A DNA stretch of 32,361 nucleotides from Planctomycetota bacterium (GTDB lineage Bacteria; Planctomycetota; Phycisphaerae; Sedimentisphaerales; Anaerobacaceae): contig JAGMDR010000026.1 of the NCBI GenBank assembly GCA_023128595.1, positions 1-32,361 of the forward strand, read 5' to 3'. The notes under the pieces were generated by a model, which had not been told where the DNA came from, made no database searches, and saw nothing but the letters and a program-made list of their open reading frames with translations. The first letter of the stretch is position 1. Every line of letters begins with the position of its first letter. Position numbers and translations under genes: made by a program. This document shows positions 23,160-31,352 of the stretch, piece by piece.

Positions 23160-24548
23160 TCACTGCGCAATATCAAGACATATCATCCGCTTTAGATCGC
23201 GCACAATCAGTCTGCCGGCGGCGATTGCCATAGGTCCCCAGGAATCCGGCCCTTCGAGGACTTTGGCCTGAGCAAGCTGCACATAACCCGAAGGGTCGGC
23301 CTGCGCCAAAGTCAGCAGTCCGGAGTCATTCATAACATAGATTAGTCCGTTGACGATAGTATATGGTCCGAGTCCAAATCTGTGCGCGCTTGTGCTGGTC
23401 CACACAGCGTTTCCGTCCAAATCGAGACAGGTCAACTGCCCGTCCGGGCGGACCCCGTAAATATGGCCGTTATAGAAGATAGGGGTATGCTGAGCGGAGC
23501 CGAATACTTCCGGCTCAAGCCGAAAGGCCGCCTGCGCGATTATCTTGTCGCCCTGCTCGGTTAATCGCAGCATCATACTTCCGGCATTGTATCCGCCGGA
23601 GAGAAAAATCAGGCCATCACCCACCACTACTGGTGTCGGAGCGTTTGCGATGCGGATTTTCCATTCGGTGGTCTCCCACAAGATGCTCCCGTCGCTTGCC
23701 GAGATGCCGGCCACCCCTCCGCTGCCGCAGCAAACGTACATACGCCTGCCTGCGAATTCGATCGGTATCACCGACGAATGCGTCATCGTCCAGCGACGGG
23801 GATTGGGGCTCTGCCAGACGATCTCGCCGCTCTCGCAATCGACAGCCATCATCAACGGGTCGCCGCCGACGGCAATTATCGCCTTGCCGTCCTCAATGAG
23901 CGGGCACTGTCCGGCGTACCAGGGGGGAACTTTGGCCTTGAATTGCCCGACCAAATTCAGCATCCAGCGAAACTCGCCCGTTGCCGAATCCAGGCACGTA
24001 AGGTGACACTTCGGCCCAAGTGCCACGAGATATTTTTCTGTGACCGCCGGTACGGTCCGGCTCATGCCGTGATTACGTTTGATCTTGACCGGATAAGAAT
24101 ACCGCCAGATTTCTTTGCCGTCCGCAAGCGAGAGACATCGAATGGCATCGGCCAGGTTCTCCTGGTCATAATCGACGACATACACCCGCCCCGCCAAGAC
24201 TGCGGCCCCGGCGTAACCTTCCCCTAACTCAACCGACCACAGGACCTTCGGGCCCTGGTCCGGCCAGCTCCTCTCAACGGTGAACTCTTCGCTGCTTATT
24301 GCGTCGAAGTTCGCGCCCCTGAAACGCGGCCAGGCGCCGGGCAAATCAGCCGGCACACCATCGAACCGAACCAGTTGCCCCTCAACTTCCCCGGCGGCAT
24401 TGGCATCAGAAGATATTTGTGGAATATTCTCGGCGACAGGCCAACGCTCCTCAAAGTCCGTCGCTGCCCCGGCACTGAGCCACACGTACATAGATATTAT
24501 TCCAACAACCGCTAATGTTGCTGGTATTGTCCCGGCAATAAGCTTCAT
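23160..24548 (-). CDS. Membrane-anchored PQQ-like (BamB-like) beta-propeller protein
   Basis: 462-aa protein with one N-terminal hydrophobic span (about 4-26) that could be an anchor or signal peptide. The propeller begins with WPRFRGANFDAI (about 73) and shows repeated blades ending in patterns like SLADGKEIWRY, DSATGEFRWML, DCESGEIVWQS, SASDGSILWET and DLDGNAVWTS. The A-x-D-x2-TG-x2-W core is that of the PQQ-like/BamB family. It resembles the propellers at 17994-19763 and 29913-31124 in its first blade (W-x2-FRG), so the operon holds three paralogous types. No clear Shine-Dalgarno precedes the ATG, because a hairpin repeat (24560-24578) occupies the 32-bp gap after the ABC permease gene. 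Likely periplasmic; ligand unknown. Confidence 0.87.
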   Translation of the reverse strand: MKLIAGTIPATLAVVGIISMYVWLSAGAATDFEERWPVAENIPQISSDANAAGEVEGQLVRFDGVPADLPGAWPRFRGANFDAISSEEFTVERSWPDQGPKVLWSVELGEGYAGAAVLAGRVYVVDYDQENLADAIRCLSLADGKEIWRYSYPVKIKRNHGMSRTVPAVTEKYLVALGPKCHLTCLDSATGEFRWMLNLVGQFKAKVPPWYAGQCPLIEDGKAIIAVGGDPLMMAVDCESGEIVWQSPNPRRWTMTHSSVIPIEFAGRRMYVCCGSGGVAGISASDGSILWETTEWKIRIANAPTPVVVGDGLIFLSGGYNAGSMMLRLTEQGDKIIAQAAFRLEPEVFGSAQHTPIFYNGHIYGVRPDGQLTCLDLDGNAVWTSTSAHRFGLGPYTIVNGLIYVMNDSGLLTLAQADPSGYVQLAQAKVLEGPDSWGPMAIAAGRLIVRDLKRMICLDIAQ

Positions 24549-24559
24549 ACCGTCAGTGG

Positions 24560-24578
24560 CACGGCCTTCCAGGCCGTG
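24560..24578. repeat. 19-nt hairpin repeat (8-bp stem, TCC loop), intergenic
   Basis: CACGGCCT/TCC/AGGCCGTG is a perfect stem flanked by GTGG and TCCTAC. It fills most of the 32-bp gap between the stop of the permease gene and the start of the propeller gene, where it would sit just upstream of the start codon on the operon mRNA. It may affect translation initiation or transcript stability there. Confidence 0.75.
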
Positions 24579-24580
24579 TC

Positions 24581-27500
24581 CTACTCATTTCTTAAGGCCT
24601 CTAACATCTTTCCTCTAAGCGCAAATACCGTCGCAATCCGTATCCACACCACGCCGCTCAAAGCTATACCGGCGACTGTCAGCGCCAGTGAAAGATACGG
24701 AACCACCGCCCCGGGTGATTTTAGAGCAGGCCCGGCCGCCACCAGCGCAGCGGCAGTCCCACATACCAGACCGCCTGCCATAAGCCCGGAGTGCTCGTAA
24801 AAGACCATCCGTTTTAACGCCGCCTTATTAAACCCTACTGCTCGCAGCATTGCAAGCTCGTTTCGCCTCTCGAGCATATTGCGAAGCACAACAAGTCCCA
24901 GACCGACACTACCAAGAACAAGCCCCAGACCTCCCAATATCTGAAATATCGAAAGATAGGTGCTCTCAACCTCACTAAAGGCCGCCAGCCGCTGCCTGGC
25001 CGATGTAAGTCCCAATCCAAAATCCGTCAATCGCGCAGAAAGGTGGTCGGCCACCGCCTCGACCTTCTCGGCCGGAGCATCGATAAGCAGCACGCGGTAT
25101 CCATCCTCCGACGGGAAACGCTTTACGAATTGATCCTCCGCAATAATTAGACTGCCCTGGAGGATTGAGCTCTCTAACATTCCAACCAGGCGAAGCCGAA
25201 ACTTTCGCCCTTTCTCGTCACTGTACTCGATCTCGTCCCCCAGAGACTTGCCCAGCGCCCACTTAACTGTTGGGTAATCACCAACGGCGGGCACGACGTC
25301 TTCGTCCTCGTGGTCATTAAGCAAGTCCCAGGCTGTTTCCTTATCGGCACCGGCCCTTGTGCCGGCGAAACTAAAAGAGCCGCGTTTGAGCAGTTGCTCC
25401 GGCTGAACGCCCAACAAGCGCGGCGTCTGGGCCCGGTTCAAGTTGAAACAGCTCGCATCGTCCCCATCGCGAACGCGCAACTGAACTATCTCAACGTCTT
25501 CAAGGACATTGCTATCGACAACCATTGATTCGCGACCGGAATCAGTATTCAAATCATGCAGAATTCCTATGGCCGATTCACCATATAATGCAAATCCCCC
25601 CGTACCCGAGTCGCGCCTCTCGGCGCCGGCCAGAGGATCGTGCCTGAAGACCTCCACCGCTATAATCAGGAAGATACCGCAAGCCAGCAGCGCCACAACC
25701 GCCAGGCTTCTCCCGCTTCGTCTCGTGGAATTGCGCAGCCCCAGGCCGGCCAGTGATGACATTGGCGTTTTCCAACTGCCCGCCACCATTTTAAGTAACG
25801 CCCCGGTCAATCCAAGCCCGGCAGTCAAGAGCAAGGCCCCGGCCCCGAAAAACGCCCCGGCAACCGCACCGCTGTCACCGCCGGCCACCACGGCAAGCAG
25901 CACCAGCGCCCCCACCGTCGCGACCGCCGCAACCGCCAGCCCAATCCGCCCGCGGGAGAAGCGCTTAGCAGAGAGAAATTGCCACTGGGCCGCACCGGCA
26001 AGAAGCTCGCGGGCGGGCCTCGAGACCTGTTTGCGCAAAGTCAGCCATATCGCAACTAAGGAAATAACAACCGTGGCCAACGCCCCGGCAATCAGGGTGA
26101 AGGCTTTCGCGTGGAAATACATTGCCGAGCCGCTTATCGCCGCCGAAAGTGCGTATATCATAACTTTCGTATAAAGCAGTGCCGCTGCCGTTCCTGCAAT
26201 CGCGCCGGCCAGCGCCACCAGCCCGCCTTCGATAAACAGCAGCCGCCTCACCTGCTTCGGCAAGAACCCCACCGCTAACAGCATTCCAACCTGCTCGCTG
26301 CGGCTTTCGACGCCGAATACAAACAAAAGGCCCGTCAAGACTACCGCCGCGACGATAAGAAACATACTCATCCAGAGAAAAAGCCAGCCGAAATAACTCG
26401 ATCCGCCTCCGGCCTTTGCGCCGCGCTGACGTACCGGCTGGAAGAACAATCCCACCGAACCAGGATCAACCGCGCTTAGGAGCTTGCGTCCAATATCTTC
26501 CCCTGGTCCGCTGCCGGGCGGGTAGCGTATCGCCGTCATATTTCCATACCTGTTGGCCCACATACCCTGCCCGGACCCTAATGTAACGAACGCCTTGGGC
26601 GTACCGCGATACCGGTCCCAGTAGGCCTCGTCTTTGTCGCGTATCTTATCGAGATCGATAGGAATACCAGGCTCCCAATCCCTGCAATTATTCACATCCG
26701 CCAGGCCCGGAAAACCCGGCATCAATTCACGGTCCGCAGCGGGCCCGCCCATAGGCAGAACTTTCCGAACCTTGAAACCGGATTTTTGCTCGTGGAGTTT
26801 CCGCATCGGCCCAACAACGAAATACGCAAGCTCTATCGAATCTCCCACTTCGGCCCCGAGGTCGTCCGCAAGCCACTGGTTAATCAGGATTTCGTCATCC
26901 TGCATATCCGGCGGAATAAGGCTGCTTGCGTCCACCGCCGATGCCATAGCGGCCACCATAGAATACGGAGCGGCCTTCTCGCCCAGACGCAATTCGTTGA
27001 CGAAATATGTCAGGATTCCAACGGCGTGGTCGCCCGCTCCGGTCGCGGCCTCAGCGAGGGGGCGGTCAATGAATATCCGCCTGCTGCGTATTTCAAGTGC
27101 CCCCTGCCTGTCCAGCGTGCGAAGCTCAAGGGCGGCGTCGGCCAGCCGCCAGCGCTTGCCGATTACCGCATTGGCCTTTTCAACAGTTATGCTGTCCTTG
27201 TGACCGGCTGCTGCCAAAAGCATGTTGGCCTGGGCACTGTGACCGAGATTTTCCTGCAGCCATTGAATCGGCACAAAAACGTTCAACGGGGCAGCTTGAT
27301 TGGCCTGCAGGCTGAACCGCCCAAATTGTGATTTGCCGGCAACCGCCTTTACTGTGGGCCGAAGAAGGACCGACAAATCCGAAGCCGGCGTCAGAGGTAC
27401 TTCGCGCGGCATCAGTCCCGGTTTCTCTATCCGCAGTTTAACTTCATCGCCTGGTTCGACGCCCAGCCTCTCGGCCAGCGGCTCGTTCAGAACAACGCCC

Positions 27501-27898
27501 CCGCGACAATCGGCGCCAAACGGCTCGCCATCGGCATTTGCTCCAATCTCGAAGAAACGCTCGTCAACACCGAGCACCTCGACTCTGTTCGCCAGCCTCG
27601 TGCCGTCGCTGTTGGCTATCAGGCCGCGCAACTGCAGCACCGGCGCGACTTTTGTCTTCAGCTCCGCCGCCAGCTCATCGGCCAATTCAGCCCTGAAGAA
27701 TCTGTTCTGTGAAACAAGGGCAAGCTGCGTCGCGCCCAATCGAGCCTCGGCCATCATCATTAGACTGTGACGCACCGAATCGCCCACAACCAAAGCACCC
27801 GTCAGCACGGCCGTACTGACCATAACGGCAAGCAGGACTCCCAGGTTCGTCCTCCAATAGAAGCGAAGACTTCTTTTGACAAGTCCCCACAAGCTCAT
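24581..27898 (-). CDS. ABC transporter permease, FtsX/MacB type (two FtsX domains)
   Basis: 1105-aa integral membrane protein. The N-terminus (RSLRFYWRTNLGVLLAVMVSTAVLTGALVVGDSVRHSL, about 9-46 overall) is the first span of the MacB-like architecture and leads into a large periplasmic domain (about 50-490). The first FtsX domain (about 500-640) contains SEQVGMLLAVGFLPKQV. A second periplasmic region and the second FtsX domain (about 980-1100) with RNELAMLRAVGFNKAAL follow. Around ten spans in total suggest that the two permease halves are fused. This family works with a LolD/MacB-type ATPase to extrude or extract lipids, lipoproteins or peptides by a mechanical stroke. The ATPase gene precedes it with a 4-bp ATGA overlap, and AGGAG lies six bases before the ATG. 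Substrate unknown. Confidence 0.92.
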   Translation of the reverse strand: MSLWGLVKRSLRFYWRTNLGVLLAVMVSTAVLTGALVVGDSVRHSLMMMAEARLGATQLALVSQNRFFRAELADELAAELKTKVAPVLQLRGLIANSDGTRLANRVEVLGVDERFFEIGANADGEPFGADCRGGVVLNEPLAERLGVEPGDEVKLRIEKPGLMPREVPLTPASDLSVLLRPTVKAVAGKSQFGRFSLQANQAAPLNVFVPIQWLQENLGHSAQANMLLAAAGHKDSITVEKANAVIGKRWRLADAALELRTLDRQGALEIRSRRIFIDRPLAEAATGAGDHAVGILTYFVNELRLGEKAAPYSMVAAMASAVDASSLIPPDMQDDEILINQWLADDLGAEVGDSIELAYFVVGPMRKLHEQKSGFKVRKVLPMGGPAADRELMPGFPGLADVNNCRDWEPGIPIDLDKIRDKDEAYWDRYRGTPKAFVTLGSGQGMWANRYGNMTAIRYPPGSGPGEDIGRKLLSAVDPGSVGLFFQPVRQRGAKAGGGSSYFGWLFLWMSMFLIVAAVVLTGLLFVFGVESRSEQVGMLLAVGFLPKQVRRLLFIEGGLVALAGAIAGTAAALLYTKVMIYALSAAISGSAMYFHAKAFTLIAGALATVVISLVAIWLTLRKQVSRPARELLAGAAQWQFLSAKRFSRGRIGLAVAAVATVGALVLLAVVAGGDSGAVAGAFFGAGALLLTAGLGLTGALLKMVAGSWKTPMSSLAGLGLRNSTRRSGRSLAVVALLACGIFLIIAVEVFRHDPLAGAERRDSGTGGFALYGESAIGILHDLNTDSGRESMVVDSNVLEDVEIVQLRVRDGDDASCFNLNRAQTPRLLGVQPEQLLKRGSFSFAGTRAGADKETAWDLLNDHEDEDVVPAVGDYPTVKWALGKSLGDEIEYSDEKGRKFRLRLVGMLESSILQGSLIIAEDQFVKRFPSEDGYRVLLIDAPAEKVEAVADHLSARLTDFGLGLTSARQRLAAFSEVESTYLSIFQILGGLGLVLGSVGLGLVVLRNMLERRNELAMLRAVGFNKAALKRMVFYEHSGLMAGGLVCGTAAALVAAGPALKSPGAVVPYLSLALTVAGIALSGVVWIRIATVFALRGKMLEALRNE

Positions 27899-28584
27899 GT
27901 CCCGCTCCTATTTTTCAACAGGCCATTGCTCAATTCCATAACCCGCCCGATGCGCTCGGCGAGGCCCGGCGAATGTGTTACCACAATCAACGTAACCTGC
28001 TCGCTGCGGTTGAGCTCGACCAGCAGCTCGGCTATATTCCGCGAAGAATCCTCATCCAGCGAGCCGGTCGGCTCATCGGCAAGCAGCAGCCTGGGCTTAT
28101 TTATCAAGGCCCTCACAACCGCCACCCGCTGGCGTTCTCCTCCGGAAAGCTCGCCCGGACGATGCAGCAGATGCCCGCCAAGCCCCACACGCTCCAGCAG
28201 GTCAACCGCTCTTTGGTGAACTTCTTTTTTTGAAACCCGGCCCTTACCGACAAGCGTCGGCACTAAAACATTTTCGAGCACCGTGCACTGGCCCAGCAGA
28301 TGATGCAACTGAAAAACGAAGCCGATATCCCGGTTGCGAATCCGGGCAAGCTCCATATCGTCCAGCTCAGCAAGATCCCTGCCGTCAAACAATACCCGCC
28401 CCGCCGACGGACGGTCAAGCGTCCCAACAATATTGAGCAGTGTGCTCTTGCCGCTGCCCGACGGCCCGACTATCACCAGGGCTTGGCCCTGTTCGAGCTT
28501 TATGGTGATATCCTTAAGGACAGAAAGGCCCTCTCTGTCACCGAGGGACTCATAACTTTTCGCCACGCTAACAAGTTCCAGCAT
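27895..28584 (-). CDS. ABC transporter ATP-binding protein (LolD/MacB type)
   Basis: 229-aa ATPase, the usual length for LolD-type subunits. The motifs are complete: Walker A GPSGSGKST (about 40-48), Q-loop FQLHHLL, signature LSGGERQRVAVVRAL, Walker B LLLADEPTGSLD and H-loop THS. The FQ-x-H-x-LL stretch and the EPTGSLD D-loop are typical of the MacB/LolD/FtsE group, which works with FtsX-type permeases. It overlaps the permease gene by four bases and starts two bases after the glycosyltransferase stop, with GAGG six bases before its ATG. The pair is thus a complete transporter core. A periplasmic adaptor or outer-membrane partner is not seen here. Confidence 0.95.
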   Translation of the reverse strand: MLELVSVAKSYESLGDREGLSVLKDITIKLEQGQALVIVGPSGSGKSTLLNIVGTLDRPSAGRVLFDGRDLAELDDMELARIRNRDIGFVFQLHHLLGQCTVLENVLVPTLVGKGRVSKKEVHQRAVDLLERVGLGGHLLHRPGELSGGERQRVAVVRALINKPRLLLADEPTGSLDEDSSRNIAELLVELNRSEQVTLIVVTHSPGLAERIGRVMELSNGLLKNRSGT

Positions 28585-28586
28585 AA

Positions 28587-29894
28587 TTAACCTCGCCGAA
28601 ATTGCTCTACGATTCCTTCGTATATACGCACCATCTCCCCGGCAGTTTGCTCAATGTTGAGTTTTTCAAATACCGTCTTTCGGCCTTTTTGGCCCAGTTC
28701 CCTCGCGTAATCCGGATGAAGCAGCAGTCGCTCCATCGCAGAGGCCAGGGCAGCCGCATTGTTGGGCTCACAGAGCACGCCGCCGCCGGTCATCTTTAGC
28801 AGCTCGACAAAGGCGCCGCTCTGCGGCTGCACCACCGGTACGCCCGCCGCAAGGGCCTCAAGCACATACAACCCGTAAGCAGCAGGCCGCTTCTCCGGCA
28901 CGGTCAGCACCGAAAGGCTGCTCAAGAATGCGAGCTTGGCATTGCGGTCGAAATCCGCTAAGAACTCAACGTCATCAGTCAGCCCACAAGAGCTTAACTG
29001 CCGTCGAATCCGGCTCAAGAACGCCCTGTCATTTGCGCTGTGACCGCCGGCAATTCGCAGCCTTGCATTTTTCAATTTATCATTCTTCTTGAGTATGACG
29101 AACGCATCAACCAGAGTGTCCAGGCCCTTGTCGGAACACATCCGCGAAAGAAAACCGATGGTGGGCACGTCAGGCCCGCTTTCCCGCGGTTTGTACCCAT
29201 CCAATGAAATGCCCACATACCCAACGCGCACGCGGGCCGCGTCAAGCCCCAGCCTTTGCTGCATAAAACCGGCGTAGTATCTGCTCACCGCAATAAACGC
29301 ATCCACGTCCCTCGACCGCTGGGCAAGTATTTCCCACGCCTGTTTCGCGTAGGGCGATGCCAATCCGTCAAGAAACCCGTGCTCGTCCTGAAGCAGGCAC
29401 ACAATCGGCACGCCGAGCTTATCTTTGATACGCCTTGCCAGCCCCACCAGAAGAATGTTGGACAAGCAGACTACATCAGCTCTGTTTCCTTCAGCGCCCA
29501 ACCATTGCACGAGCCTTTCCAGCTCTTTTATCTGTCGGCCCTGTTCGCCCTGCAGCATCGATATTGTGGTCCGGCCAAGGTCTCGCGCACTGGTCATTTC
29601 CGCCTTGCGGGCGACCCAGCCCAAGAGCCTGGGCGAATCGAACAGGCGGTCGATCCAGCGAGGGGTCTTTCTAAAAAGAGCGGACTTCTGCTGCAGGTAC
29701 ACGTTGATGCCGCCGAAAAAAATCGGCGCACAACGGACGGCCTCGCTCTTGTCAACCTGCAACGGCAGATACAACGGGACCATAAGAACATCGTGCCCCA
29801 ACTTGCGCATCGCAGTTACCAGGGCCGCATCGCGCAGACAGTTCTCACAATAGAAGCTGTCACCCAAGCCAGGCGTTATCTGCACGATTCTCAT
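28587..29894 (-). CDS. Glycosyltransferase family 4 (GT-B fold)
   Basis: 435-aa GT-B glycosyltransferase. The N-terminal acceptor domain starts with IVQITPGLGDSFYCENCLRD, and the phrase RKLGHDVLMVPLYLP is typical of GT4. The donor domain has the strand GFLSRMCSDKGLDTLVDAF (about 245-265) and GVPVVQPQSGAFVELL near the nucleotide-sugar site. In the usual E-x7-E motif the first Glu is Ala (PAAYGLYVLE), while the second is kept. The enzyme is predicted to be cytoplasmic or membrane-peripheral and to transfer a sugar from an activated nucleotide to an unknown acceptor. It is the second gene of the long operon, 18 bp after the first propeller gene and two bases before the ABC ATPase, so a link between the glycan it makes and the transporter is possible but not shown. 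Confidence 0.88.
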   Translation of the reverse strand: MRIVQITPGLGDSFYCENCLRDAALVTAMRKLGHDVLMVPLYLPLQVDKSEAVRCAPIFFGGINVYLQQKSALFRKTPRWIDRLFDSPRLLGWVARKAEMTSARDLGRTTISMLQGEQGRQIKELERLVQWLGAEGNRADVVCLSNILLVGLARRIKDKLGVPIVCLLQDEHGFLDGLASPYAKQAWEILAQRSRDVDAFIAVSRYYAGFMQQRLGLDAARVRVGYVGISLDGYKPRESGPDVPTIGFLSRMCSDKGLDTLVDAFVILKKNDKLKNARLRIAGGHSANDRAFLSRIRRQLSSCGLTDDVEFLADFDRNAKLAFLSSLSVLTVPEKRPAAYGLYVLEALAAGVPVVQPQSGAFVELLKMTGGGVLCEPNNAAALASAMERLLLHPDYARELGQKGRKTVFEKLNIEQTAGEMVRIYEGIVEQFRRG

Positions 29895-29912
29895 AGGCCC
29901 GCGGCTCCGACT

Positions 29913-31124
29913 CTACTGCTTTGCCTTAAAAGCATACAAATAACCATCGTCGCTGCCGACAACAATCATCCCCTTGGCCACCGCGGGCGAAGAGGTAACA
30001 GCGCGGCCGATCTCGTATGACCAAACCTTGCTCCCGTCCGAAAGTCTTATCATATAAAGCCGCCCGTCTTCGGAGCCGACAACCACCTTATCTCCACAAA
30101 TGACCGGTGAGCTGTCAACTTCGCCTAATGTCTGAAATGTCCAGACCACCTTGCCGTTGTCACGGCCGATACAGTGCACCAGCTTGTCTCTTGCCCCAAA
30201 CACAACAACGTCATCCCCGACTGCAGGCGAAGAGAAAATCGCATCTTCGCAGGCATACTTCCAGAGGATCTCGCCGGCGGCGATGTCGGCCTTGATGAAC
30301 TCGTTGTCGTAATTTCCGACGTACACCTGCCCTTCGAGAATAGCCGCCGAGGCCGCGATATACGAGCCGGTATCGATTTGCTTGACCTCGCTGCCGTCGG
30401 CCATAGAGACAACGTGAATCAGAGCATCACAGCCCCCGAAGACCGCCCTGCCGGCACCGACGGCGGGCGAGCCGTTCACATAGTTACCCGTTTCATAGGT
30501 CCATACAACCTTACCATCGGCCGAATTGAGGCAATATACTACGTTGTCGTAGCTGCCCACCAGTACCCAAATGCTCCCCCCGTCCGGTGAGCGCGTCCAA
30601 TTGGCGGCGCCCGATATCTGCGAATCGCTTCTGTGCTTCCATTTGAAAGAGCCGCTGTTGGCGTCAAGGGCGTATAGATAACCGTCCAACGTCCCTATGA
30701 AAACCGAACCGTCAACCACGCAAGGCGCGGCCTCGATCTCGTCGCTCGTATGGTATTCCCAAACCTGGTCTCCCGTTTCCAAATCGACCGCATAGACATT
30801 TGCATCGGCCGAGCCTATAAAGACAAGGCCATCGGCGATTGCCGGTGACGACTTGATCCGGCGGGCCGTCTTGAATCTCCACGCAAGTGACATAGAATCA
30901 GGCAAAGTCCCCGACGCCCTGCCCAATAGCTTCTGCCCGCCGCGAAACATAGGCCAGCTATCCTGGCTTTGAACCACCACTTTCGGCTGCACAGGGCCTG
31001 TGGTCCCTTCGGTGTCGGTGACTTCAGGTCGACGAACTATCAGTACCACAAAGACTATGCAGACTCCAACCAGAGCAGTAACCACCAGAATTGTCCTAAT
31101 CGCCGCACCCATAGTAATTCCCAT
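29913..31124 (-). CDS. Membrane-anchored PQQ-like (BamB-like) beta-propeller protein, first gene of the long operon
   Basis: 403-aa protein. A hydrophobic segment (about 7-31) anchors or exports it. The rest is a regular propeller starting at WPMFRGG (about 57), with at least seven blades of the form SSPAIADGLVFIGSADANVYAVD-x2-TG-x2-VW. This regularity is closest to BamB-like and PQQ-like repeat proteins. No PQQ dehydrogenase active-site cluster or heme motif is apparent. The start is uncertain: TTG at 31133, ATG at 31124 and ATG at 31112 are all in frame without a strong Shine-Dalgarno; I chose 31124. A promoter-like sequence (31162-31190) would give a leader of about 30 bases. Likely periplasmic, role unknown. 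Confidence 0.85.
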   Translation of the reverse strand: MGITMGAAIRTILVVTALVGVCIVFVVLIVRRPEVTDTEGTTGPVQPKVVVQSQDSWPMFRGGQKLLGRASGTLPDSMSLAWRFKTARRIKSSPAIADGLVFIGSADANVYAVDLETGDQVWEYHTSDEIEAAPCVVDGSVFIGTLDGYLYALDANSGSFKWKHRSDSQISGAANWTRSPDGGSIWVLVGSYDNVVYCLNSADGKVVWTYETGNYVNGSPAVGAGRAVFGGCDALIHVVSMADGSEVKQIDTGSYIAASAAILEGQVYVGNYDNEFIKADIAAGEILWKYACEDAIFSSPAVGDDVVVFGARDKLVHCIGRDNGKVVWTFQTLGEVDSSPVICGDKVVVGSEDGRLYMIRLSDGSKVWSYEIGRAVTSSPAVAKGMIVVGSDDGYLYAFKAKQ

Positions 31125-31161
31125 CGTAACCAATCATAACATTGCAATAAGGCCGACACCA

Positions 31162-31190
31162 ATAATAACGCATTGACGCACCGCAGGCAA
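31162..31190 (-). promoter_or_regulatory. Candidate promoter of the twelve-gene operon
   Basis: On the minus strand, TTGCCT (31190-31185) and TATTAT (31167-31162) are separated by exactly 17 bases, a good match to a housekeeping promoter (4/6 and 5/6). Transcription would start near 31155, about 30 bases before the first propeller gene. It lies in the only clear gap upstream of the operon. Nothing else notable is in 31134-31352. Confidence 0.45.
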
Positions 31191-31352
31191 TAACTGTCCT
31201 GTTGTCGAATACCGGGAGAAATGGCGCGTCAAGTCAGGCAGTGGATAGCAGCTTCTATCAAAGCAGACTCATTGTGCCGTACCGCACGAGGCGCCTGGGT
31301 GCGGACAGGCCGAAGCGCGTCATCGGGTTTTTCATCCGCTGCTGCAATTTCG

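Noticed and set aside
17994-31124. PQQ-dependent alcohol dehydrogenases
   Set aside because: The propellers show BamB/PQQ-like blade repeats but no heme CxxCH and no vicinal cysteine active site, and they are much shorter than those enzymes outside the blades.
31282-31304. Terminator hairpin CCGCAC...GTGCGG between the LTD gene and the operon
   Set aside because: The stem is only 6 bp with an 11-base loop and no T-tract follows, so it is not convincing.
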